Positions 11,340 to 20,886 of a stretch of 64,000 bases of DNA are shown piece by piece. Source of the stretch: Hemileia vastatrix (Eukaryota; Basidiomycota; Pucciniomycetes; Pucciniales; Zaghouaniaceae). Every line of letters starts with the position of its first letter. Within the stretch, counting starts at the first letter, position 1. The DNA lies in the NCBI GenBank assembly GCA_030280995.1, contig JASXTE010000004.1, forward strand, positions 14,724,501-14,788,500, written 5' to 3'. A program made the translations under genes and the position numbers. The notes under the pieces are model-generated. The model worked only from the letters and a program-made list of their open reading frames with translations. It was not told the origin of the DNA and ran no database searches.

Positions 11340-11511
11340 CCTCCAGCAAGAGGTTAAACTGCAAGTATCTCCTTCTATTTTGCACCTCCAGCAAGAGGGT
11401 AAACTGCAAAAATCACATCAAAATCCAATAAAAAATCTCAGTATAATTAAAACTCAAAAAAATAATTTTTGTGAAAATTCAATTCCGGTTCTCCAGCAAG
11501 AGGTTAAACTG
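11340..11511 (+). promoter_or_regulatory. Three hairpin motifs in the pre-RT linker (element A)
   Basis: Copies at 11340-11361, 11385-11406 and 11491-11511, each CTC-CAGCAA-GAG followed by GTAAACTG or TTAAACTG. All are read in the same frame. Element C has the same three at 60084, 60126 and 60231. Confidence 0.75.
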
Positions 11512-13490
11512 CCAACTTTCTTTACGGGTGATTTACTGTTGGATAAGGGAAGCAAAGGTGTTGGAAAATCTGTTTATAAATTAGACGAGGGAAAGGAGAA
11601 AAGGGTAAAATTTAAAAATGAAATAAAATATTTTTCTAATTTTTCTTATTCTGATTCTGGCAATGAAGAAGATTCATTTGATAAAAGTTTTAATGGTGAT
11701 ACAAAAGGAAATGTTTTACCTCAAGTTAATTTAGATGTGGACGCAGCCAAATATAAGAAAGTAGCAAATAAAGTTCGACCTATTAATGAACCGCTACCTG
11801 CTGAATTAAATCCACCTTTGAGAAGACCAAGGTTATCAAGAGATCCTTATGAAAGTCCCTTGGTAAAGAATCCGCCTGAATTTTCTGAGACGTCAAGAAT
11901 CACTTTTGAGAGACTGGGTGTTGTTAATTTTGGACCTGATGGTTGGTTGTCTGGAGAAGAGAAGAAGTTGTTGTTGGATGTGATGGTCAAGCGAGAGAAG
12001 GCCATTGCTTTTGTAGAAGAGGAGAGGGGTGTGTTGAAGCACTCCTATGGGGAGCCTTACAAGATTCCTGTGGTATGTCATGAACCTTGGCAGCAGAAAC
12101 CGATTCCTATTCCGGCTGCATTAAAAGAAGCTTATATCAAAGTTGTCAGAGAACGGATACACACTGGACTGTATGAGCAATCAACATCAAGTTATTCTAG
12201 TCCGGTATTTTGTATCAAGAAACCGAATGGCAAGCTTAGAGTTGTTCATGAACTTAGGGAATTAAATAGGGTTACAATAAAGGATGCTGGGATACCACCT
12301 AGTGCTGAGGAGTTTGTTGAAGCGTTTGCAGGGAGAGTGTGTTATGGTTTGGGAGATATTATGGGTGGATATGATGAGAGAGAGTTACATCCGGACTCAA
12401 GGCCACTCACTACATTCGATACGCCACTTGGACGTTTACAGTTAACAAGATTACCTCAAGGTGCAACAAATTCGGTTGCAGTTTATCAAGCTCAGATGGC
12501 TTGGATCCTTCAAGACGAAATTCCACAATATGCTGGAATCTTTATAGATGATGGAGGAATTAAGGGACCAACAACCGACTATGATAACCAGGTGTTGGAA
12601 GAGAATCCCGGGATACGCAAATTCATTTGGGAGTTTTCAATTACATTAGAAAGAATCTTGTTTCGAATTGAAGAGGCTGGTTTAACTATTTCAGGTTCAA
12701 AATTTTCATGTTGTGTGCCAGCCTTAGAAATATTAGGCCATGTGGTATGTAGAGAGGGTAGGATTATGTCCAAGAAGAAAGTTAACAAAATTCAGTCCTG
12801 GCCAAGACCCAAGAATACGACCGAAGTCAGAGGGTTTTTAGGCGTTTGCGTATATGTTAGAATGTTTATCAAGGACTTTTCTTCATTGGCAGCTCCATTG
12901 AGACGGTTAACGAGAAAGGATGCAGACTGGGAGTGGGATGAAGAGTGTGAGAAGGCGTTTGTGAAGTTGAAGGAGGTTGTGGGGAAGGATTTAGTCCTGC
13001 ACAAGTTAGATTATGGAAAAGAAGCTGGCAGAATTTATTTAGCAGTTGATTCAAGTCAGATTGCAGCTGGGGCGGTTTTGTCTCAGATGGATAAAGCTGG
13101 TTACATCAGGCCAGTTAGGTATGAATCTGTAGTATTTACTGAGGTCGAATCAAGATATTCTCAACCAAAATTGGAATTATGTGGTGTGGCAAAAATACTG
13201 AAGAAACTTCAGCATATTTTGTGGGGGCAACATTTTGAGTTGCAAGTGGATGCGAAATCGTTAATCCAGATGATTAATTCCCCAAGTCTACCGAACGCAC
13301 CCATGATGAGATGGGTAGCTTTTATTCAACATTTTTCGTTTGATTTAGTTCATAAGCCTGGCAAAACTTTTACTATGCCAGATGGTTTATCAAGGAGACC
13401 ACCCACTGAAGAAGATTCAGACTCAGAAGAGTTCGATGAAGATATACCTATTATCAAAGCCAGCACTAAAGGAGCTGAAGACTTTCCATA

Positions 13491-13569
13491 CCTCCCCCAT
13501 GAGGTTAAACTGGCAGGACTATTGTGTTTAGATATGATGATGATGACCTCCACCAAGAGGATAAACTGG
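13491..13569 (+). promoter_or_regulatory. Two hairpin motifs at the RNase H/integrase junction (element A)
   Basis: 13491-13513 has stem CCTC/GAGG with loop CCCCAT; 13547-13569 has the same stem with loop CACCAA. Both are followed by WTAAACTGG. Element B (40789, 40826) and element C (62230, 62287) have matching pairs. Confidence 0.75.
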
Positions 13570-14270
13570 AAAATAGTTTTTATGTTAATAAAGGTGTTGG
13601 AAAAGGTGTAGATAAATTCGGCAGAGAGGAGGTAGAAGAAGATGTGGTGTATGTAGAGGAAGATGGATTGGTAGTGTGGGATAGTAGTAAATTAAGGAAT
13701 GGTGTATATGTTGGAGAATTAGAGAATTTAAATAAAAGGGTGGATAAAGAGAAAGAGGTATTTTCAAATACGGTTTACGAAGGATCCAAAGGTTCAGAAG
13801 AAAAACGACAACATAGCTCGATTAAAGATTTATTTAGGGGTCAACGATTATTGGCTCATTCATGTGCAGGTGATATTGGTGATAGAGAAGTCCCTATTGA
13901 TGTTATATTAATCGATTTTCAAGATGAAGTCTGGGGTCAGACTGGTTTTTATTTTTTGTTAGTCAAATATTTGTTGACTTTAGAGAGGCCAGAAGATTGT
14001 GAAGACGATGAATGGGTGGCTATCAAGAGGAAGTCATCTACGTTTTACCTATCTGGTCGACGTTTAATGAGGAGAAGGTATCCAAATCCTCAAGTAGTTA
14101 TAACTCAACAGAAGGGGCAAGAATTAGTTTTGAAATCACTGCATGAAGATCTCGGGCATAGAGGCGTTGGAGAAACATTTAGAAGAATTTCTGATCGATT
14201 TTGGTGGCCTGGCATGAAGATGGCTGTTAAACAGTGGGTTCAGAAGAATTTCAAAGACGAAGTTATTTAA
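13524..14270 (+). pseudogene. pol: Pol of element A, part 2: RNase H-integrase linker and integrase zinc domain
   Basis: This frame continues Pol after the one-base loss near 13533. It begins with an acidic, valine-rich linker (EEDVVYVEEDGLVVWDSSKL is shared with C, and in looser form with B). It then enters the N-terminal integrase zinc domain, seen as LHEDLGHRG followed by FWWPGMK. An 8-base deletion near 14245, compared with C, removes the cysteine part of the HHCC motif and shifts the frame. The integrase of this copy is therefore broken at its zinc site. Confidence 0.85.
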
Positions 14271-15220
14271 GGCCAAAAGAACCTGGACGCGCGACCGGTG
14301 AATATACGCTCTTTGGGAGAGTTAGTTTAGATGCCGTTCATATAAAAGAGGGACGGTATAAATATTTAATTGTGGCCAGAGATGATTTATCTGGTTGGGT
14401 AGAGGCAGCGCCTCTTATTAATTTAACTGCCAAAAATGTGGCAGAATTTTTTTTGAATAATTGGGTATATAGGTATGGGGTGATGAAGTTGGTAACGGTA
14501 GATGGAGGTCCTGAATTTGGGACAGAGTTTAAAGAGGCCGTATTGAAAGTTGGATCAAAGGTTAGGGTAGCAACCCCATATTATCCTGAAGCTGAAGGCA
14601 TGGTTGAAAGAGGGCATCAAGTTATTAAGGATGCTTTAGTTAAAATGTGTGGGACAAGTGCCGAAAAGTGGAGGCACTATTTACCTTTAGTTTTATTTGC
14701 TGATCGAATCACTGCCAAAAGGACGACCGGATTTTCACCTTATGAACTTGTTTTTGGACAGAAAGCAGTTTTACCGGTTGATTTAGAAGCTGAATCATAT
14801 CTTGGAGTTGACTGGGACACGGTCAAAACTACTGAAGAATTATTGTGTGCAAGAATGATGCAGCTAGAAAAGAAAGAAGAATATTTAGAAAAGGCATATT
14901 TGCGGATGATGAAGATCCGAAATCAATCAGTTAGATATTGGGATGAGCGGTTGGCACATCGATTAAGGAAACCTTTGAACCCAGGTGATATGGTCCTGGT
15001 GTATAATAGGAGTTTGGAAAGTCAATGGGGAAAGATGATTGCAGATAGGTGGAATGGACCGTATAAAATCAAGGAGCAAGTTTCCGGCGGTTCATATGTG
15101 TTAGAAGAGTTGGATGGAGTAGTATTGAAGAAGAGGGTAGCGGCCGATCAAGTGAAACGGTTCTATCCTAGAGGCACCAGGAGTGCCGAAGTCTTCCTCC
15201 GCAATGAGGATAAACTATGA
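14234..15220 (+). pseudogene. pol: Pol of element A, part 3: integrase core and C-terminal domain
   Basis: The integrase catalytic core is open and keeps all three acidic residues: D in SLDAVHI, D in TVDGGPEF and E in AEGMVERGHQ. The C-terminal module has WNGPYKI, the GPY motif of Ty3 integrases. There is no chromodomain, unlike elements D and F. The protein ends LRNEDKL-stop, and those last codons are themselves a copy of the hairpin motif. By homology the core inserts element cDNA into the genome. Here it is separated from its zinc domain by a frameshift, so it is probably inactive alone. Confidence 0.9.
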
Positions 15221-15363
15221 CATTTATGAAATTTTATGGATAACTCCGAAATGAGGATAAACTACAATTTTAATGACATTTATCAAATTTTATACCTCCG
15301 CAATGAGGATAAACTATGATATCTACGAAATTTTATGGATTCCTCCGCAACGAGTATAAACTA
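15196..15363 (+). promoter_or_regulatory. Four hairpin motifs at the end of pol (element A)
   Basis: Copies at 15196-15217 (overlapping the Pol stop), 15244-15264, 15295-15316 and 15342-15363. Each has stem (C)CTC/GAG(G), loop CGCAAT, CGAAAT or CGCAAC, and tail ATAAACTA. The fourth has a partly broken stem. The window ends inside the matching series of element C (63943, 63990). Confidence 0.75.
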
Positions 15364-15570
15364 TCTTCTTATTTTTTATCAAAAATACTTTACTATCCTT
15401 ACACTGTATATGGACAACGAAACTGTGATGAAACTTAACGAAATGCAAGAAGACCTTCTTTGAAATTTTCGAAAACTTAAAGTTCTTAAAATATGGGTGA
15501 AGATAGTGTTGGAAAATTTTTAAATTTATTGGAAGAAGTGTTCACAGGGGAACCTTCTTAATTAAATATT

Positions 15571-15625
15571 GGCAAGTGTGGGGGTAATTGATGGGCTGGC
15601 TGCTCTATACACAATTACCCCATAA
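15571..15625 (+). promoter_or_regulatory. Structured 3' module 1 (element A)
   Basis: GGCAAGTGTG leads into GGGGTAATTG (15581-15590), paired with CAATTACCCC (15612-15621) around a GGGCTGGCTGCTC inner part. Three copies in element B keep the pairing while the sequence changes (AACTG with CAGTT). Confidence 0.7.
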
Positions 15626-15688
15626 TGTTCGTTTCCAAAATTTTCCCTGTTTCTAGTTGAATCCTGGCTTTGTCTTTTAATTTTAGGA

Positions 15689-15711
15689 AGTCCACTAAGA
15701 CTATAAGCTGG
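15689..15711 (+). promoter_or_regulatory. Isolated hairpin motif
   Basis: AGTC-CACTAA-GACT followed by ATAAGCTGG. It is a diverged member of the hairpin family, between modules 1 and 2. Confidence 0.55.
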
Positions 15712-15862
15712 AACGAATCAAGAGACACCGCTCACAACGCCGGATTCAAGATTTTTTTTTATTTTTTTTATTTTTTATTTTATTTTGTTTTTGATTTTTT
15801 TTATGTTAGATTGTGATTTCTTTTCTTTAATATATATTATGAATTATTGTAAAGGTGATGCT

Positions 15863-15912
15863 CACTGGTGGTCTCTAATCATTTTTATAAATTGGAGGGA
15901 GCCCACCCAGTG
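15863..15912 (+). promoter_or_regulatory. Structured 3' module 2 (element A)
   Basis: CACTGGTGG at 15863-15871 pairs with the CCACCCAGTG arm ending at 15912, with a GGTCTC..GGAGCCC extension. Element B has the same module at 42956-43011. Confidence 0.6.
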
Positions 15913-15986
15913 ATCAACATTATAAAAATTATCTTCTAAAAACTTTCATTTATTTTCTTTTCTTTCAATTTCTCAAAATTGTGTAA

Positions 15987-16056
15987 CCACATCAAGTTGC
16001 ACTTGGATGTGGGTATGATGTCGAGGGTACGGCTCATCAAATGGCCGGGGGGCATC
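15987..16056 (+). promoter_or_regulatory. Structured 3' module 3 (element A)
   Basis: CCACATC/GATGTGG forms a first hairpin. It is followed by GATGTC (16017-16022), which can pair with GGCATC (16051-16056) around an inner GGC-TCATCAAATG-GCC hairpin. Two copies in B (43198-43266, 43387-43456) keep every helix with different bases in the outer stem. Confidence 0.65.
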
Positions 16057-16184
16057 TTTTAAAATTTTATTTTAAAAATTTTTTTTAGTACTTTTTTTAT
16101 CTTTCTTTTCACATTCATTTATCTTTCTTTAAAATTAAATTTTAACTTTTATTTCAAAACTATCTTTTCTAAAATCTTTTATTT

Positions 16185-16185
<1 letters not shown>

Positions 16186-16215
<30 letters not shown>

Positions 16216-16310
16216 TTAAAATTAAAAAAAATAAAAATAAAAATAAAAATAAAAATAAAAAAAAAATAAAATTGAAAAAATAAAATAAAAATAAAATAAA
16301 TAAATAAAAA

Positions 16311-16349
<39 letters not shown>

Positions 16350-16380
16350 TTAAAATTAAAATTAAAATTTATTAATTAAA
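16186..16380. repeat. A-rich low-complexity tract with (AAT)n
   Basis: About 195 bp of A runs, AAAAT repeats and an (AAT) microsatellite near 16309-16338. It lies between module 3 and the hairpin array, where element B has its heptamer array after module 3. Confidence 0.85.
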
Positions 16381-16515
16381 TCAAAATCATTATTATATTT
16401 CTTAGTTTTATTTTTTTAGTTTTCATTCTTTTTAGTTTTATTCATTTAGTTTAGACAGGAAACAGGGTCTAGGGGAACTCAATACCTATGGGATTTTACT
16501 TCAAGACATCTGTTA

Positions 16516-17129
16516 GTCCTCCAAGACTTTAAACTGGCTACTGTTCAAGACTTTCCTTAAGGTTTTTATACGAATTTTGGAGCTGTTAGTCCTCCAAGAC
16601 TTTAAACTGGCTACTGTTCAAGACGTTCTTTAAGGTTTTTTTTTATATACGAATTTTGGAGGTCCACCAAGACCTTAAACTGGACTATTATCAAGTGTTG
16701 GGTCCCCCATGACCTTAAACTGGATTTCTTATTGATTAAATGTTTGGTCCACCATGACTTTAAACTGGAAGTTCATTCATTGTTTTAGTCCACTATGACT
16801 TTAAACTGGAAAATTAATATCTGCAGGATAATTCAACATTCATTGGACCACTATGGCCTTATACTGGATTACTTGTCGATCAAATGTTTGGTCCACTATG
16901 ACATTAAACTGGATTATCAAATTTATTCAATCTTTGGTCAAGCCTAGGCCTTACTTAGGAATATATCAAGTTATTTATGCACCTAAACGATCTTTGGTCC
17001 ACCAAGACCATAAACTGGCAATCGATTATATGTTTGGTCCACCAAGACTTTAAACTGGAATGTCAATCTTGTTTGGATAACTCAATTCAATCTTTTAATT
17101 TATCACTGTCCACTATGACTCTAAACTGG
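16516..17129 (+). repeat. Array of about twelve hairpin motifs in the 3' region of element A
   Basis: Clear copies start at 16516, 16589, 16661, 16701, 16746, 16787, 16845, 16890, 16996, 17036 and 17107, with one decayed copy near 16935. The stem is mostly GGTC/GACC or GTC/GAC, the loop is C[AC]C[CT]A[AT] or CTCCAA, and the tail is TTAAACTGG. Spacing is about 40-60 bp and spacers are unrelated AT-rich DNA. There is no open reading frame through it, so conservation here cannot be for protein. Confidence 0.85.
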
Positions 17130-17473
17130 TTATTCAATTATTTCTGGAATTGGGTGCTGATAAGCTTTAGGAGGTTAAAATTTTAGGTGGTGATGATGCT
17201 AAGGAAAGCATAATGGTTAATTAGGTAAAATTTGTGGCGCTTTAACATGGTCTAAAGTTAAAATTATTATTGGAAGCCTGGCAAAAGTATTTTATGGGTT
17301 TGCTGTATAGCAAAGTTTGAAAATTGTGATGAAGGAATCAGAAGTTAGGATGGTAGTTGGATTTTAGGGAATGATTTTTTTTAGTGCCTCATAGTTAGGC
17401 CATTTTTTTTGGTGTGAAGCTTGGAGGACCTTATGGCGAGATTGGAATCATAGAATTCGGCTCAGTGGGGGGC

Positions 17474-17510
17474 CCTATGAGGTTGGAATCAGGAGTATTC
17501 GGCTCATAGG
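17474..17510 (+). promoter_or_regulatory. Hairpin with 8-bp stem
   Basis: CCTATGAG at 17474-17481 pairs exactly with CTCATAGG at 17503-17510. The loop contains GTTGGAATCA...ATTCGG, a phrase that also occurs just upstream (ATTGGAATCA...ATTCGG), so this looks like a small local duplication. Confidence 0.45.
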
Positions 17511-17718
17511 AAGATCCACTCTCTCAATGCTGTGACAAGAAGGAAGACTGGTATATGGGAGTCTGAAGGGATTCAAACCTTGCTCTCAGTAATGGAATCA
17601 ACACAAGATTTATATTATTTTATTTTATGTTATATCAGGCCAGAGAAGAAAGAAAACATCATTTATGTTGAAAGTTTAAGAAGACCAAGCAAAAACAAAA
17701 TTTTATCAAGTTATACTG

Positions 17719-18411
17719 TTAGAAAAGATAATTTCTTTGAAATTGTTCAACATCATTATCAAAGCTTTGCATTAAAATTCTTCTTTTCATGAGGTCTTCA
17801 TGGTTATTAGCTGGAGTTTCTTGAAAATAGGCCAGCATTTTTCGTTTCAACTCATTAGTAAAGTCAAGAAAAAGATAGCGATGAAAATTTGGATAATGAT
17901 TGATATAGTCCGTCTTCACTCTACCAACATCATCAGTGTTGGTTATTTCGACAGCTAGAAGTTCAAATATGTTATTAAGTCATAGGTTTAGTCAATTTTG
18001 ATTAAAAGTTTTTTTTAGTAAGATAAATAGGGTCTTACATTTAGAGCCAGGAAACATAGTCTCAGCAAAGTTAGTTGGGGGTACTGGCGTTATAGGATTA
18101 GGATCTTGTGAAGGCAAAATTAGGCTGGGATCCGTTGATGAAGATTGAAATTTTGAAGCTGTTTTTGATCTTATTCGTTTTAAGAAGACAGGAATTTTGG
18201 ATCACTTTTTAGAAGTTGAGGGATCAGGGAGAGCTGCTGGTCCTAAATATACGTTTGTTTTAGAAGGAACTATTTGCCGGTTGCATTTGACTTTTTTCAC
18301 ACGGCATAAGTCGCAAGCTGTTCTGCCAGGAAGATTAGAGTTGGACATTAAACAAAGTACCTGGTATCAAGCGCAGAGTTCACATGGAGCGACAAGTTCT
18401 TTGGATGACAT
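17719..18411 (-). pseudogene. Antisense spliced gene of element A: permuted Zn-cluster protein
   Basis: Read on the minus strand, an ATG at 18411-18409 opens a frame. Exon 1 is 18411-18039 and exon 2 is 17954-17719, joined in phase by a GT-AG intron of 84 nt; total 203 codons including the stop. Near the N-terminus is C-X2-C-X6-C-X12-C-X2-C-X6-C, with the basic segment RVKKVK inside the second half. A Ser/Pro/Lys linker follows, then a C-terminal segment with YFQ.TPA and a K/R pair. The same spacing and the same YFQ.TPA segment occur in the gene at 47110-47750. Two in-frame TGA codons, one inside the cluster and one in the linker, break this copy. Fungal Zn2Cys6 domains bind DNA; the function here is not known. 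It starts about 115 bp from the polypurine tract, antisense to the element. Confidence 0.7.
17955..18038 (-). other. Intron of the antisense gene (element A)
   Basis: 84 nt on the minus strand: donor GTAAGA, possible branch TTGACTAA, acceptor CTTCTAG. Removing it joins two open segments in the same frame. Confidence 0.7.
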
Positions 18412-18524
18412 ATTGATGAAGATGAATTTTGTAGTTGATTAAAGAAGATGGTGGTTGAAGGTTAAAGATGAATATTGTGTTCGACCACTTATGCAAAGTT
18501 TTACGAATGGGGACATTCTCAATT

Positions 18525-18534
18525 GGAGGGAGGA
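18525..18534 (+). promoter_or_regulatory. Polypurine tract of element A
   Basis: GGAGGGAGGA lies directly before the TG of the 3' LTR. Element B has the identical tract at 47789-47798. It is where plus-strand synthesis would start. Confidence 0.9.
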
Positions 18535-19654
18535 TGTGGTAGCCTAAAGTTTAGTACGGCACCTAAATATGTAAATGGAGTTATCACGGCATGCAAGATT
18601 GGCGTTATTATTTTTTATAAAAGGGTTTTATTTAATTTATTGGAGTTTTAAATATGAAGAAATTGGTCACGAGCGAATGCCTACACGAAATCAATTTATT
18701 TTACGGAGAAAACTTATTTTTACGGTCTAAAAAATTTATAAGTATTAAGTCGAGTCACTCAAGAACCTTGGGAAATTTTCCAGAATTTTTACTATTTTTC
18801 TTAAATTTTTAAATGAATTTTAAAGTTTTATAGAAATATTTACGTTTTCAAAAATTACTTAACTTTGATGAATTTTCACAGGGTAATTAGAGCTGCGCAG
18901 ACTACGAAAATTAGTTTGGTATGTAAAGGGGAAGTAGCTCTATTATGTGTAATTTTTCTAGATTTTTTATTATGGTTTTAAGGTTCTAAATTGAGTCCGG
19001 AAGTCCGGACGGACTCCGTACGGACTCCGCTTTGACTCCGTACGGACTCCATACGGGCTCCGGATTGACTCTGGAAGAGCTCTGGAGGGGAAAACTTAGG
19101 CACGTGACTAGGAATACTTAAGCGCCTCTCAAACTCGAAATTGAGAGGGGGGGATCATCATACAGCTTAATCATTAACTACCACAGTCTCATTTTTTTAT
19201 TACTCAACAAATTAAATAAATTTGTAATACCCTTATAACTTTATATTTTATATATAACATTTTAGAAATACCACTCAACAATTTAAAACACACTTCATAC
19301 AGGGTATCTTTAGAAAGGTCTTCATCGCTGGGACTTGATTATTGCTGTCTCATAAAAATTCAAATTATTATAAAAACATAAAAGTCAATCTTTACAGATC
19401 TTTCACTGGTACACCTTAATTGTTGTTATCAGTATTTCTTTATCAACAGCCACTTTCATTAAATCTCAATAAGCGTTAATTATTTTAGAGTTTCATTATT
19501 TTCATCAATCGGATCCAAGTAGATTGGTTAGCTTAGTGATTTAGAACACCTACTTTGTTATTTTTATTGGAAGGACGCGGTTTTCAGCTAAATCCACATA
19601 TCTCCTCCGGATTCTGCTTACAGCAAGGCGACTGTAAGAGTTTACCTTACCATA
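18535..19654 (+). repeat. 3' LTR of element A
   Basis: About 1120 bp, nearly identical to the 5' LTR (a handful of substitutions and one 11-bp deletion). TATA box at 18616-18625. It is followed by the GCGT duplication. Confidence 0.95.
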
Positions 19655-19658
19655 GCGT

Positions 19659-19867
19659 CACTTATTGAGAAAAAGACTAAGACAAACTATTGAGAGATTG
19701 ATTAATTTAGATTTAGAGTTTAGGCTAGCGTGGTTGAATAGCAAGTACACAAAGGAAAGTTGCAGTTGCTATGGAGAATTGCTTTCTGCGCTTCAAGTAT
19801 GGATTTGAGCCTCTTATTATTGATTTAATGAGCTGCTTTTGCCTCGAGTGTCATGTGGCGCATGACA
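19659..19867 (-). mobile_element. Solo LTR, family 3, right part
   Basis: Continues the sequence broken at 8479. It matches 52810-53018 throughout and ends in ATGACA, followed by the ACAAC target duplication. Confidence 0.85.
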
Positions 19868-20597
19868 ACAACACTGTTTTGGCTTCATATCACCTTTACT
19901 TGACATATTATAGTACCACAAACAACTATATAAACCTCCCCACTAAAAACAACCGCAATAAGTCCTCTGATTCAAAGAAAAATCAATTGCCTGATTGGAG
20001 CCCACAGGAAGAAAGATAGCTTGCATTATCATGGATAACAAACATGCAACATATCAAACCAGGGTATAGTGGCCTTCAATACAGTTGCATTGAATGTTTT
20101 TTAGCTCATTCTTCAGTGTCTAGTAAAATTTATAACATTAGTTCTTCCTCTTCCATTGAATTGAATTACTCGAGAAAGTAGTTTCTGTATAAATCCATGT
20201 GAAACTTCAAGTGAGATTTTGAATGTGTAAGAGGTTGCATAGGGTTCATAGAAGAGTTACTGTTTCCAAACACAAAGCATGAGTGATGAATATTGGGGGG
20301 CTTTGGTTCTGGAAAATCTGCACTTACAAATCCCCACTTAAATTTATTCAAATCTGCATTTATCTATATGCATATTTTGGAAACACACTTGCCCCAACAC
20401 TGCTGTATTTCAAAAGTGAAATAAGTCGCTTATTTCACTCAAATCGACAATTTCACAACCAAAAGTGCTTATTCACCATAAAGTCCCATTTCACTGATTT
20501 TTCAGCATCATCTCATTCATATGCAGCACTCAGAAGCATAACACTTCATAAACCAAAGCATCATACTTAATTAACATTTTTATACCATACAAGAGTC
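19868..20597. other. Old sequence left of the Harbinger remnants
   Basis: No convincing gene. A possible transposon end, GGGGGGCTTTGG preceded by TT, lies near 20296-20308, before the first transposase remnant. I could not find its partner. Confidence 0.4.
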
Positions 20598-20885
20598 ATG
20601 TCTTCCTTGCTCTCAAATCATAATAAACTACATCAAGAAATATGCTTCATAGCTCTTGATCTCTTCTTTGATTCTGATTCTGATTTTTATTTTGAAGATC
20701 TTGTTTTTTTATCAAAAATGGCTAGGAAACATTATCTTCTTCACATAAAGCCTCAGGTACTTCATAGCCCCAATTACACCACCCAGATGACAATTCATCC
20801 ATTACATTCATTCAGTAAAACTCAAGTATCTCACATGCCCTTCAATGTTCTTGATGAATTACTTGATATGGAAGAAGAAGACTAT
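20598..20885 (+). pseudogene. PIF/Harbinger transposase remnant 1 (N-terminal fragment)
   Basis: The frame from the ATG at 20598 resembles the N-terminus of the better preserved transposase that follows. Both have a KLHQE/KQLHSA stretch, then an acidic DSDSD run, an EDL.FLSKM / EDTLAYMSYLSK stretch and a K.YLL/RYII box. It breaks off near 20885, where TTA-GGGGGTATCAATG looks like a Harbinger-type terminus with its 3-bp target. No catalytic domain is present in this fragment. The resemblance is by eye only, but the order of motifs is the same over about 60 residues. Confidence 0.5.
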
Positions 20886-20886
20886 A

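Larger units (their letters stand above)
11025..13611 (+). pseudogene. pol: Pol of element A, part 1: linker, RT and RNase H
   Basis: The first 280 bp (to 11306) and the rest (from 11275) are in different frames. One extra C near 11295, absent in element C, explains the shift. The linker carries three copies of the hairpin motif, read as LQQE.KLQ/P peptides. RT follows: a PNGKLRVVHELRELNR box, LGDIMGGYD, LPQGATNSV and the catalytic FIDD (around 12539-12550). RNase H has AVDSSQIAAGAVLSQ and ESRYSQPKLEL. The frame ends at 13611 because one base is missing near 13533 relative to element C. Family knowledge: the enzyme copies element RNA to DNA in cytoplasmic particles. No protease lies upstream in this copy. 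Confidence 0.9.
8480..19654 (+). mobile_element. Element A: Ty3-type LTR retrotransposon, family 1
   Basis: Complete in structure: 5' LTR, primer-binding site, Gag, Pol, long 3' region with hairpins and an antisense gene, polypurine tract, 3' LTR. It is flanked by a 4-bp duplication GCGT (8476-8479 and 19655-19658). The empty site is visible in the paralogous solo LTR near 52805. Pol carries frameshifts and the protease segment is replaced by unrelated sequence, so this copy cannot be autonomous. The two LTRs differ by a few substitutions and one 11-bp indel, so it is a fairly recent insertion. Confidence 0.95.

Noticed and set aside
12579..13054. Minus-strand open frames inside RT and RNase H (also at 30000-30450, 41231-41863, 61318-61793)
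   Set aside because: They mirror strongly conserved Pol codons on the plus strand and have no motif or splice structure, unlike the antisense genes near the 3' LTRs.
16516..17129. CRISPR-like array
   Set aside because: Repeats are short, variable hairpins with unequal AT-rich spacers in a eukaryotic retroelement; there are no cas genes and the motif also occurs in coding regions.
17532..18442. Plus-strand frames of 81-86 codons near the 3' LTR of A
   Set aside because: They lie over the antisense gene or just beside it and show no recognisable motif; the minus strand explains the conservation.
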